Assembly (NCBI GenBank): GCA_947644185.1
Contig: CANRZC010000123.1
Span: 1-6,743 of the forward strand
Length of the DNA stretch: 6,743 nucleotides
Direction: 5' to 3'
Origin: an uncultured Acetatifactor sp.
GTDB lineage: Bacteria; Bacillota; Clostridia; Lachnospirales; Lachnospiraceae
Below are positions 1-5,975 of this stretch, piece by piece (the stretch's first letter is position 1; each line of letters begins with the position of its first letter). Made by a program: the position numbers and the translations under genes. Below the pieces are notes generated by a model. That model had not been told where the DNA came from and made no database searches. It was given only the letters and a program-made list of their open reading frames with translations.

Positions 1-1109
1 AGTATGTGGCCAATTATATCGCAAACGGGGAGATGGACACAGAATTCATTCCGGTGGAGAGCGAGCACAGCTCTATGAGTGCTGCTGTAGGGGCCTCGGC
101 GGCAGGTGCAAGGGCGCTTACGGCCACTTCATCCTGCGGCCTGGCTCTGATGTGGGAGGAATTGTATGTGGCGGCTTCCAATAGACTGCCACTTGTGTTG
201 GCTTTGGTGAACCGGGCTCTGTCCGGCCCCATCAACATCAATGCGGATCATTCTGACAGCATGGGCGCCAGGGACAGCGGATGGATTCAGATCTATGCGG
301 AGTCCAATCAGGAGGCCTACGACAATTTTTTACAGGCATACCCCATTGCGGAGCATAAGGATGTAATGCTTCCCGTCATGATCTGCCAGGACGGGTTCAT
401 CACAAGCCATGGGGTGGAGAATATTTTGCTGGAGGAAGACGAGAAGGTACGCGCGTTTGTGGGTGAGCGAGAGCCGAAGCATTTTCTGCTAAACCCAGAA
501 GAAACCCTGGCGGTAGGCCCCTATGCCGTATCCAGCTACTATATGGAGACAAAGAGAGGACAGCGGCAGGCCATGATCAATGCCCGCAGGGTCATCCTGG
601 AGGTGGCAAGACGTTTCCAGGAAATGACAGGTCGGGAATACGGCTTTTTTGAGGCTTATCGGATGGAGGATGCGGAATATGCAGTGGTGCTCATCGGCTC
701 TGCTGCGGGAACCTGCAAGGCTGCTGTGGAGCAGATTCGCAGTACCACTGGAAAGAAGGTGGGCCTGGTGAAGCTCAGGGTGTTCCGCCCTTTCCCAGAG
801 GAGGAGATAGCCCAGGCATTGTCCCATGTGAAAGCGGTTGCCATTCTGGACCGTTCGGAGATGTTCTCCGCTACAGGAGGCCCTCTGGGCGCGGAGGTGA
901 GAGCGGCGCTGTACCAGGCGAAAGGCACTGCGGAAGCTGTAAATTATCTCTATGGACTGGGCGGCAGGGACATTACAGTGGAGGATTTCTGTGAGGTTTA
1001 CGAAAAACTGGAGCGGATTGCAGCAGAGCACAGAATAACGGACATGTACGAATACATAGGGCTGCGCAGTGTGAGAAGAAGTTCTAAGACCGTAAAGGAC
1101 ACGGCCTAA
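1..1109 (+). CDS. porA: Pyruvate (2-oxoacid):ferredoxin oxidoreductase, alpha subunit, 5'-truncated
   Basis: Alpha subunit of a multi-subunit thiamine-diphosphate enzyme that oxidises pyruvate (or a related 2-oxoacid) and CoA to acyl-CoA and CO2, reducing ferredoxin in the cytoplasm (EC 1.2.7.1 type). The reading frame is open through the left edge (first full codon at 3), so the GTG at 6 is not a start; family length suggests about 30 N-terminal residues are missing. Visible family signatures are PVESEHS, ATSSCGLALMWE, NRALSGPIN, HSDSMGARDSGWIQ and DGFITSH in the pyrimidine-binding domain, and later KLRVFRPFP and DRSEMFSATGGPLGAEV. porB follows, as expected for catalytic partners, but not immediately. 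The last 13 codons (from 1068) lie in repeat element A and look foreign: the family-like end is around YEYIGLR, followed by SVRRSSKTVKDTA. Pyruvate is the most likely substrate; a 2-oxoisovalerate-type enzyme cannot be excluded from sequence alone. Confidence 0.93.
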   Translation, partial: YVANYIANGEMDTEFIPVESEHSSMSAAVGASAAGARALTATSSCGLALMWEELYVAASNRLPLVLALVNRALSGPININADHSDSMGARDSGWIQIYAESNQEAYDNFLQAYPIAEHKDVMLPVMICQDGFITSHGVENILLEEDEKVRAFVGEREPKHFLLNPEETLAVGPYAVSSYYMETKRGQRQAMINARRVILEVARRFQEMTGREYGFFEAYRMEDAEYAVVLIGSAAGTCKAAVEQIRSTTGKKVGLVKLRVFRPFPEEEIAQALSHVKAVAILDRSEMFSATGGPLGAEVRAALYQAKGTAEAVNYLYGLGGRDITVEDFCEVYEKLERIAAEHRITDMYEYIGLRSVRRSSKTVKDTA

Positions 1110-1117
1110 GAACTTCT
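1077..1117 (+). repeat. Hairpin spanning the porA stop codon (element A)
   Basis: AGAAGTTCT (1077-1085) is perfectly complementary to AGAACTTCT (1109-1117). The stem continues inward with AG/CT and CCGT/ACGG (1090-1093 with 1101-1104), separated by single mismatches and closing a 7-nt loop. The porA TAA (1107-1109) lies in the right arm. The same two arm words occur in element B in the opposite order (5901-5909 and 5956-5964). Confidence 0.7.
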
Positions 1118-1118
1118 A

Positions 1119-1151
1119 GGATTGCTTGCGAACAAGTTCGCATTGCAATCC
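1119..1151 (+). repeat. Nested hairpin GGATTGC...GCAATCC (element A)
   Basis: GGATTGC (1119-1125) pairs with GCAATCC (1145-1151). Inside it TGCGAAC (1127-1133) pairs with GTTCGCA (1136-1142) around a very tight centre, giving about 14 bp of nested stem. It occupies the place of the GGCAG...CTGCC stem in element B. Confidence 0.65.
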
Positions 1152-1160
1152 GTTCTCCCA

Positions 1161-1181
1161 GTGTGAGAAATACACTCACAC
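1161..1181 (+). repeat. Hairpin GTGTGAG/CTCACAC (element A)
   Basis: GTGTGAG (1161-1167) and CTCACAC (1175-1181) form a perfect 7-bp stem with loop AAATACA. The right arm could equally pair with GTGTGAG at 1069-1075 or 1284-1290, so three partners compete for it. In element B the equivalent right arm TTACACAC pairs with GTGTGTAA at the left end of the element. Confidence 0.6.
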
Positions 1182-1212
1182 GGAAGAATGCCTAAAGGGA
1201 AGGCATTCTTCC
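1182..1212 (+). repeat. 12-bp hairpin GGAAGAATGCCT/AGGCATTCTTCC (element A)
   Basis: A perfect 12-bp inverted repeat (1182-1193 with 1201-1212) and a 7-nt loop AAAGGGA. It directly abuts the CTCACAC arm. The homologous hairpin in element B (5976-6004) differs at three stem positions, all compensated on the other strand, which supports a selected secondary structure. Confidence 0.75.
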
Positions 1213-1223
1213 AGTCTCGCACC

Positions 1224-1260
1224 GATTGTTGTTGACAACAGAACTGCGTTCTGGTGTATG
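1224..1260 (+). repeat. Conserved core with palindrome (element A)
   Basis: 37-nt core matching 6009-6045 at 34 positions. It contains TTGACA (1232-1237), a perfect -35-like hexamer, and the inverted repeat ACAACAGAAC (1235-1244) / GTTCTGGTGT (1248-1257), with one mismatch here and none in element B. Seventeen nt after TTGACA is TGTATG, a poor -10, so promoter activity is only a possibility. The DNA palindrome could instead bind a protein, or form an RNA stem. Confidence 0.65.
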
Positions 1261-1322
1261 ACGCTTAAGCGGCATGTTGGAAAGTGTGAGACATGCACTT
1301 ACATGGAAGATATAGGGTTTGT

Positions 1323-1329
1323 GGAGGAG
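1323..1329 (+). promoter_or_regulatory. Ribosome binding site deciding the porB start
   Basis: GGAGGAG lies 6 nt before the ATG at 1336. The in-frame ATG at 1303 and the TTG at 1126 have no comparable Shine-Dalgarno sequence, which argues that translation starts at 1336. Confidence 0.8.
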
Positions 1330-1335
1330 CAGAGG

Positions 1336-2274
1336 ATGGAAGCAGCATATAATTTTAAGGAAATGATGAACAAGCCGGAGCGTCTGGCGCCGGGACACAG
1401 GATGTGCGCGGGCTGCGGCGGCGCAGTTGCGGTCCGTGGGGTGCTGCGGGCGCTGCATGAGGGGGACAGGGCTGTGGTGGGCAATGCCACGGGATGCCTG
1501 GAGGTTTCTACTTTTATGTACCCTTACACGGCATATGAGGACAGCTATATTCATAATGCCTTTGAAAATGCCGGCGCTACCCTTTCCGGTGTGGAGACAG
1601 CATATAGAGTGCTGAAAAAGAAAGGGAAAATAAAGGAGAACTACAAATTTATCACATTTGGCGGAGACGGCGGAACCTATGACATCGGCTTTCAGTCTCT
1701 GTCTGGAGCCATGGAGCGTGGTCATGACATGGTGTATGTATGCTATGACAATGGCGCTTACATGAATACTGGCACACAGCGCTCCTCCGCCACCCCCCAG
1801 TTTGCGGATACCACCACCACACCTGCGGGAAAAGTATCAAGGGGCAAGGTGCAGACCAGGAAGGATCTGACGGCCATTATGGCGGAGCACCACATCCCCT
1901 ATGCAGCACAGACCACTTTTACCAACAATTTTAAAGATCTGCACACAAAGGCGGAAAAGGCCATCTATACGCCTGGCCCGGCTTTTCTGAACATTTTCGC
2001 CCCCTGCCCCAGAGGATGGGGGTATGAGCCCTCGGAGCTGATGAACATTTGCCGGACAGCAGTGGATACCTGCTACTGGCCTCTGTATGAGGTGGTGGAC
2101 GGAAAATGGATTTTGAGCTATGTGCCGAAGCAGAAACTGCCCATCGAGGACTTTCTGCGTTCCCAGAGGCGGTTCCGTCATCTGTTCAGCCCTGAAAACG
2201 AAGGGCTGATAGTGGAATTCCAGAGGGAGGTAGACAGGCGCTGGGAGGAACTGCAGGCACGGTGTAGTTTGTAG
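1336..2274 (+). CDS. porB: Pyruvate (2-oxoacid):ferredoxin oxidoreductase, beta subunit
   Basis: 312-residue beta subunit that binds thiamine diphosphate and the proximal 4Fe-4S cluster of the oxidoreductase. Cluster cysteines expected for the family are present: C24 and C27 in HRMCAGCGG, C54 in GNATGCLEV, C224 in APCPRGW. The ThDP/Mg motif starts at GDGG (110-113) and continues to YDNGAYMNTGTQRSSATP (137-154). The frame stays open 70 codons upstream to TTG 1126, but that extension is encoded by repeat element A, has no RBS and does not look like PorB; the family-like N-terminus is AAYNFKEMMNKPERLAPGHR. A secondary candidate is ATG 1303. Partner of porA upstream; the gamma and delta (ferredoxin-like) subunits are not in the window. 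No terminator is evident after it. Confidence 0.95.
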   Translation: MEAAYNFKEMMNKPERLAPGHRMCAGCGGAVAVRGVLRALHEGDRAVVGNATGCLEVSTFMYPYTAYEDSYIHNAFENAGATLSGVETAYRVLKKKGKIKENYKFITFGGDGGTYDIGFQSLSGAMERGHDMVYVCYDNGAYMNTGTQRSSATPQFADTTTTPAGKVSRGKVQTRKDLTAIMAEHHIPYAAQTTFTNNFKDLHTKAEKAIYTPGPAFLNIFAPCPRGWGYEPSELMNICRTAVDTCYWPLYEVVDGKWILSYVPKQKLPIEDFLRSQRRFRHLFSPENEGLIVEFQREVDRRWEELQARCSL

Positions 2275-2307
2275 ATTTAGGGACTATTATTTGTGTCTCA
2301 TTTCGTG

Positions 2308-2313
2308 TATAAT
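2308..2313 (+). promoter_or_regulatory. Candidate -10 box for the fructokinase gene
   Basis: A perfect TATAAT sits 37 nt upstream of the kinase ATG, in the 76-nt gap after porB. At 17-nt spacing the -35 would be TATTAT (2285-2290), a weak match, so activity may need an activator or the match may be fortuitous. Confidence 0.5.
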
Positions 2314-2315
2314 GA

Positions 2316-2338
2316 TTGACAGAATACTATTTTGTCAA
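2316..2338 (+). promoter_or_regulatory. Inverted repeat TTGACA/TGTCAA, possible operator
   Basis: TTGACA (2316-2321) and TGTCAA (2333-2338) form a 6-bp inverted repeat with an 11-nt spacer. It begins just after the candidate -10 and ends inside the RBS AAGGAGG (2337-2343), so a bound repressor or an RNA stem could affect expression. Six bp is weak evidence. Confidence 0.3.
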
Positions 2339-2350
2339 GGAGGAGCAGAT

Positions 2351-3223
2351 ATGTTGATAGGTGGAATCGAAGCAGGTGGCACAAAAATGGTATGTGCGGT
2401 GGGCGATGAGAACGGCGCGATCCTGGACAGGGTATCTTTCCCTACCAGACAGCCGGAAGAGACCTTTGGAGATATGATAGCCTACTATAAGGACAAGGAT
2501 ATCAAGGCGCTGGGTATCGGGTGCTTTGGCCCTGTGGACCTGAATAGGAAGTCCAAGACCTACGGCTATATCACCAAAACCCCTAAAGCAGGCTGGAGCA
2601 ATTGCAATATTGTAGGAGCATTTGAAGAAGCGCTGGGGGTGCCGGTGGGATTTGACACAGATGTGAATGGCGCAGTGCTAGGAGAGGTAACCTGGGGCGC
2701 TGCAAAAGGGTTAGACAGCGCTATCTATATTACCATTGGCACAGGTGTGGGAGTGGGAGTGTATGTAAACGGCGGCCTGCTGCACGGCCTAGTGCATCCG
2801 GAGGGAGGACATATTCTGCTGATGAAGCATCCAAAGGATACTTATGAAGGAAAGTGTCCTTTCCATAAGACCTGTATGGAAGGTTTGGCTGCAGGACCCT
2901 CCATCGAGGCTCGCTGGGGCAAAAAAGCCGTGGAGCTGGCGGACAGGGATGAGGTATGGGAGCTGGAGGCCTACTACATCGCCCAGGCAATCACGGATTA
3001 TATCGTGACCTATTCCCCCCAGAAGATCATCCTCTGGGGCGGTGTGATGCACCAGGAGAAGCTGTTCGGTATGGTGAGAAAAGAAGTCCAGCGTCTGCTG
3101 AACGGGTATGTGGCCCACGAGATGATCACAGAAAGAATCGACGAATACATCGTTCCGCCCGCTCTGGGGGAGGACCCGGGCATCAAGGGTGCTATCAAGC
3201 TGGGCTTGGATGCGCTTGCCTAA
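2351..3223 (+). CDS. gmuE: ROK-family fructokinase (hexokinase)
   Basis: 290-residue ROK-family sugar kinase, phosphorylating fructose (and plausibly mannose) with ATP in the cytoplasm. Visible motifs: phosphate loop GGIEAGGTK (4-12), GPVD (60-63), catalytic Asp in DTDVNGAVLGE (D104), second phosphate motif TIGTGVGVG (128-136), ROK zinc site H154 in HPEGGH with C169, H172 and C175 in KCPFHKTC, then EGLAAGPSIEARWG. The order and wording closely follow the Bacillus subtilis GmuE/YdhR fructokinase as I recall it. Start ATG 2351 was chosen over upstream in-frame starts (from 2291) because AAGGAGG lies 7 nt before it and the family N-terminus is M-(L)-GGIEAGGTK. manA follows 114 nt downstream with no terminator seen, suggesting a shared transcript. 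Specificity among hexoses is not decided by sequence. Confidence 0.92.
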   Translation: MLIGGIEAGGTKMVCAVGDENGAILDRVSFPTRQPEETFGDMIAYYKDKDIKALGIGCFGPVDLNRKSKTYGYITKTPKAGWSNCNIVGAFEEALGVPVGFDTDVNGAVLGEVTWGAAKGLDSAIYITIGTGVGVGVYVNGGLLHGLVHPEGGHILLMKHPKDTYEGKCPFHKTCMEGLAAGPSIEARWGKKAVELADRDEVWELEAYYIAQAITDYIVTYSPQKIILWGGVMHQEKLFGMVRKEVQRLLNGYVAHEMITERIDEYIVPPALGEDPGIKGAIKLGLDALA

Positions 3224-3337
3224 TATAAGCGGCAGCCAAGCAGAAGGGCTTTATGAAATCAGGCGATAGGGACCATGACTGGCTCACGGGAGGAATAGAA
3301 GTATTTCAGGGCAAGAAAATGTAAGGGGGAAAAAGGA

Positions 3338-4294
3338 ATGAAAGAAAACCAGTTGCGCGAACTGCTTTTTTTAGACCCTGTATGCACCCACAATATCTGG
3401 GGCGGCACCAGGCTGCGGGAGGAATTCGGATATCCGGTGGAGGGAGACGGCATTGGGGAATGCTGGGGAATCTCCGCACACCCGGAGGGGGACGGGACTG
3501 TCCGAAACGGAAGCTTTCAGGGGGAGAAGCTGTCAACGCTCTGGGCCAAGCATCCAGAGCTTTTCGGGAATCTGCCCTATGACAGATATCCGCTGCTGAC
3601 AAAGATCATTGATGCCCAGGATGACCTGAGCATCCAAGTGCACCCAGACGATGCCTACGCCCAGGTGCACGAGAATGGAAGCCTGGGCAAGACAGAGTGC
3701 TGGTTTATCTGTGACTGCAGTGAAGACGCCACACTAGTCATCGGCCACAATGCCCGGACGAAAGAGGAACTGGAGGAAATGGTAAAAGAGGGGAAGTGGA
3801 CAGAATTGATCCGCGAGATCCCCATTCATAAGGGTGATTTCATCCAGATCGACCCTGGCACAGTGCATGCCATCAAGGCGGGGAGCCTGATTCTGGAGAC
3901 TCAGCAGAACAGCGCCATCACCTACAGACTTTACGACTACGGACGTCTCCAGAACGGCAAGAGCCGGGAGCTCCATATTGACAAGAGCCTGGATGTAATT
4001 ACGGTGCCGGCGAAAAGTGCAAAAGAGTGCGTGAAATCCATAGACGGACTGAAGGAGAATGCGCTCAACCAGATTTACACCTGCGACAAATACACGATTT
4101 TCAAGCTAGATATAGATGGAAAAGCAGAAATCAATCAAAGCTATCCCTTTTTGGCTGCATCTGTCCTGGAGGGCAATGGTACTGTGGACGGCGTGGAAGT
4201 GCGCAGAGGAGACCACTTCATTATCCCCAATGGCTACGGAAAGGTGGAGATGAAAGGGATGCTGCATCTGATTCTGTCCACTGTGGAGGCTTGA
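3338..4294 (+). CDS. manA: Mannose-6-phosphate isomerase, class I
   Basis: 318-residue zinc-dependent phosphomannose isomerase interconverting mannose-6-phosphate and fructose-6-phosphate (EC 5.3.1.8), of the short Bacillus ManA type in length. Visible family features: THNIWGGTRL near the N-terminus, GECWGISAHPEG (40-51), YPLLTKIIDAQDDLSIQVHPDD (84-105) contributing Q100 and H102, GKTECW with E120, GTVHAI with H177 as metal ligands, and the active-site arginine region ITYRLYDYGR (194-203). The C-terminal part is the second cupin-like domain. Purine-rich AAGGGGG (3323-3329) precedes the ATG at 8 nt. It follows the ROK kinase, matching the kinase-isomerase pair gmuE-gmuF of B. subtilis, which suggests mannose or fructose catabolism or sugar-nucleotide precursor supply. 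A strong terminator follows. Confidence 0.95.
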   Translation: MKENQLRELLFLDPVCTHNIWGGTRLREEFGYPVEGDGIGECWGISAHPEGDGTVRNGSFQGEKLSTLWAKHPELFGNLPYDRYPLLTKIIDAQDDLSIQVHPDDAYAQVHENGSLGKTECWFICDCSEDATLVIGHNARTKEELEEMVKEGKWTELIREIPIHKGDFIQIDPGTVHAIKAGSLILETQQNSAITYRLYDYGRLQNGKSRELHIDKSLDVITVPAKSAKECVKSIDGLKENALNQIYTCDKYTIFKLDIDGKAEINQSYPFLAASVLEGNGTVDGVEVRRGDHFIIPNGYGKVEMKGMLHLILSTVEA

Positions 4295-4332
4295 AGACAG
4301 GAGGAAGACGGCCTGTCTTGCGCAGAAAAAAG

Positions 4333-4368
4333 CGCCCTGATTGCCAAGAAGCGACAGGGCGTTTTCTT
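4333..4368 (+). terminator. Intrinsic terminator after manA
   Basis: CGCCCTG (4333-4339) pairs with CAGGGCG (4355-4361) around a 15-nt loop, followed by TTTTCTT and preceded by six As, so it may work in both directions. A smaller stem AAGACAGG/CCTGTCTT (4294-4301 with 4312-4319) lies directly upstream, at the manA stop. Confidence 0.85.
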
Positions 4369-4380
4369 ATATTATAGGAA

Positions 4381-4545
4381 AGTTCTACGCAAAAGTAACG
4401 CCGGCAAAGTTGCGAAGCAACTTTTAAGTGCCGCTCTCTTGCGGCACTTTTTTATGCACAGGCCCGCACAAAGGTAATATGCCGCTTAGGCGGCGTGCGG
4501 GCCGCGCGGCGAGTAGTGGAGAAGGGCATTCCCCTACTCGATTGT
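4381..4545 (+). repeat. Hairpin-rich intergenic region upstream of leuC
   Basis: No gene is evident here; the region is nearly all inverted repeats. In order: AAAGTTGC/GCAACTTT (4406-4424, loop GAA); AAGTGCCGC/GCGGCACTT (4426-4449); GCCCGCAC/GTGCGGGC (4462-4469 with 4495-4502) enclosing GCCGC-TTAG-GCGGC (4481-4494); palindrome GCCGCGCGGC (4501-4510); CGAGTAG/CTACTCG (4510-4540). It starts with AGTTCTA, a word shared with elements A and B. TATG-GCC-stem-GGCG at 4478-4496 resembles the last hairpin of element B. Whether it is a distant member of the same family is uncertain. Confidence 0.5.
4426..4453 (+). terminator. Second terminator-like hairpin
   Basis: AAGTGCCGC-TCTCTT-GCGGCACTT, a perfect 9-bp stem followed by six Ts (4448-4453). 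With the terminator at 4333 it would insulate leuC from manA transcription. Confidence 0.65.
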
Positions 4546-4566
4546 GCTTCATAATATAAAAAAGGT

Positions 4567-4595
4567 TTGAACAATATCCCTGATTGTGTTATCAT
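4567..4595 (+). promoter_or_regulatory. Predicted promoter of leuCD
   Basis: TTGAAC (4567-4572), a 17-nt spacer and TATCAT (4590-4595): 4/6 and 5/6 matches to the primary sigma consensus at ideal spacing, placed after all the hairpins. Predicted start is near 4602, giving a leader of only about 30 nt, too short for a T-box or attenuator. Confidence 0.65.
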
Positions 4596-4632
4596 CAAGA
4601 ATAGAATTTGACGGAAAGGAATGGTTACAGAT

Positions 4633-5931
4633 ATGGGAATGACAATGACGCAAAAGATTTTGGCTGCCGCTGCCGGACTGGAGAAGGTGGAGGCTGGACA
4701 GCTGATCGAGGCGAAGCTGAATCTGGTGCTGGGCAATGATATTACCAGCCCTGTGGCAATCAAGGAGATGGACAAGTTTACGGCAGAGGGAGTATTTGAT
4801 AGAGATAAGATTGCCCTGGTTCCGGATCATTTTGTGCCCAACAAGGACATCAAGTCTGCGGAACACTGCAAATGTGTCCGGGAATTTGCCAGAAAGCACA
4901 ATATTACCAACTACTTTGAGGTGGGAGAGATGGGCATCGAGCATGCCTTGCTGCCAGAGAAAGGGCTGACTGTGGCCGGGGACGTGATCATTGGCGCGGA
5001 CTCCCATACTTGTACCTACGGCGCTCTGGGCGCATTCTCCACAGGGGTGGGCAGCACGGATATGGCAGCCGGAATGGCTACCGGCAAGGCCTGGTTCAAG
5101 GTGCCTGCCGCCATCCGCTTTGTCCTGACCGGCAAGCCTGCCAAATGGGTCAGCGGCAAGGATGTGATCCTACATATCATCGGTATGATTGGCGTGGACG
5201 GTGCACTGTATAAATCTATGGAGTTCGTGGGGGATGGCATTGGCTACCTCTCCATGGACGACCGCTTTACCATTGCCAACATGGCCATTGAGGCAGGGGG
5301 AAAGAATGGAATCTTCCCTGTGGATGAGCTGGCAGAAAGCTATATCAAAGAGCATTCCGATAAACCGTATAAGATTTATCAGGCGGACGAGGATGCCGTC
5401 TATGATGCAGAATACACCATTGATCTGAGCGCGCTGCGGCCTACAGTGGCATTTCCTCATCTGCCGGAGAATACCCACACCATTGACGAGATCCGCCAGA
5501 TGGAGCCCATTGCCATCGACCAGGTGGTGATCGGCTCCTGCACCAACGGCCGGCTGGAGGATCTGCGGACTGCGGCGGAGGTGCTGAAGGGCAGGCATGT
5601 GGCAAAGGGTATGCGCTGCATCGTGATTCCCGCCACTCAGGCTATTTACATGCAGGCCATGGAGGAAGGGCTGCTTAAGACTTTCATTGAAGCCGGGGCT
5701 ATCGTCAGCACGCCCACCTGTGGCCCCTGCCTGGGCGGCTATATGGGCATACTGGCTGAAGGGGAGAGATGTGTGTCCACCACCAACCGCAATTTCGTGG
5801 GTCGGATGGGACATGTGTCCTCGGAAATCTATCTGGCCAGCCCTGCGGTGGCGGCTGAGAGCGCGGTGGCAGGCGTGATTTCCGCGCCAGAAGTGTGTAA
5901 AGAACTTCTAGGCAGTCAAGAGGGGGCGTAG
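4633..5931 (+). CDS. leuC: 3-isopropylmalate dehydratase, large subunit
   Basis: 432-residue aconitase-superfamily subunit that with LeuD isomerises 2-isopropylmalate to 3-isopropylmalate in leucine biosynthesis (EC 4.2.1.33). It carries the catalytic 4Fe-4S cluster: C303 in GSCTNGR, C363 and C366 in TCGPC. Other hallmarks are DHFVPNKD (65-72), GIEHALLPEKG, GADSHTCTYGALGAFSTGVGSTD and TTNRNFVGRMG. It is the short (about 420-residue) type shared with archaeal and clostridial enzymes; homoaconitase or dimethylmalate dehydratase are the alternatives, but the adjacent leuD and general match favour LeuC. Start ATG 4633 (MGMTMTQKIL) is preferred: the upstream ATG 4621 abuts the GGAAAGGA RBS with no spacer. 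The last 12 residues, VCKELLGSQEGA, are encoded by repeat element B and exceed the usual end near SAPE. Confidence 0.94.
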   Translation: MGMTMTQKILAAAAGLEKVEAGQLIEAKLNLVLGNDITSPVAIKEMDKFTAEGVFDRDKIALVPDHFVPNKDIKSAEHCKCVREFARKHNITNYFEVGEMGIEHALLPEKGLTVAGDVIIGADSHTCTYGALGAFSTGVGSTDMAAGMATGKAWFKVPAAIRFVLTGKPAKWVSGKDVILHIIGMIGVDGALYKSMEFVGDGIGYLSMDDRFTIANMAIEAGGKNGIFPVDELAESYIKEHSDKPYKIYQADEDAVYDAEYTIDLSALRPTVAFPHLPENTHTIDEIRQMEPIAIDQVVIGSCTNGRLEDLRTAAEVLKGRHVAKGMRCIVIPATQAIYMQAMEEGLLKTFIEAGAIVSTPTCGPCLGGYMGILAEGERCVSTTNRNFVGRMGHVSSEIYLASPAVAAESAVAGVISAPEVCKELLGSQEGA

Positions 5932-5975
5932 CCCACCTCTTTGGTACGCCTGCCAAGAAGTTCTAAGTTACACAC
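5893..5975 (+). repeat. Long stem-loop closing the left part of element B
   Basis: GTGTGTAA (5893-5900) pairs with TTACACAC (5968-5975); AGAACTTCT (5901-5909) with AGAAGTTCT (5956-5964) after a 3-nt bulge; GGCAG (5911-5915) with CTGCC (5950-5954). An inner hairpin AAGAGG-GGGC-GTA-GCCC-A-CCTCTT occupies 5918-5941. In total about 32 bp can form, and the leuC stop codon is in the apical hairpin. Confidence 0.75.

Larger units (their letters stand above)
1068..1291 (+). repeat. Structured repeat element A (porA-porB junction)
   Basis: An unrecognised ~220-nt element built of consecutive hairpins, bounded by direct copies of AGTGTGAGA (1068-1076 and 1283-1291; a third copy at 1160-1168). Order of parts: outer strand GTGTGAG 1069-1075 able to pair with CTCACAC 1175-1181; hairpin 1077-1117; hairpin 1119-1151; hairpin 1161-1181; hairpin 1182-1212; conserved core 1224-1260 with palindrome 1235-1257; small palindrome CGCTTAAGCG 1262-1271; end AAGTGTGA. 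Element B at 5892-6077 has the same order of parts, the same 12-nt words AGAACTTCTAGG and AGAAGTTCTAAG, and a core identical at 34 of 37 positions. It overlaps the porA stop and separates porA from porB by 226 nt. It encodes no recognisable protein. It may be a small non-autonomous mobile repeat, an intra-operon mRNA processing or stability element, or both. Confidence 0.8.

Noticed and set aside
1068..1291. Insertion sequence or transposase remnant at the porA-porB junction
   Set aside because: No transposase-like coding sequence, no clear long terminal inverted repeats and no certain target-site duplication. AGTGTGAGA at both ends is a candidate, but it also occurs inside the element. It is kept as a structured repeat.
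3224..3337. Regulatory structure between the kinase and manA
   Set aside because: Only short, weak inverted repeats and no convincing promoter or terminator were seen in these 114 nt.
4369..4620. T-box or leucine attenuator upstream of leuC
   Set aside because: No T-box consensus (AGGGTGGNACCGCG-like) and no leucine-rich leader peptide are visible, and the best promoter lies downstream of the hairpins, leaving a leader of about 30 nt.
4621..4632. Upstream ATG at 4621 as the leuC start
   Set aside because: The GGAAAGGA RBS ends at 4620, leaving no spacer, and the family N-terminus MGMTMTQKIL begins at 4633.
5170..5814. Long reverse-strand open frame of 214 codons inside leuC
   Set aside because: It is an antisense shadow of a well-conserved leuC sequence, has no family-like motifs and no RBS; the same holds for the reverse frames in porA, porB, frk and manA.
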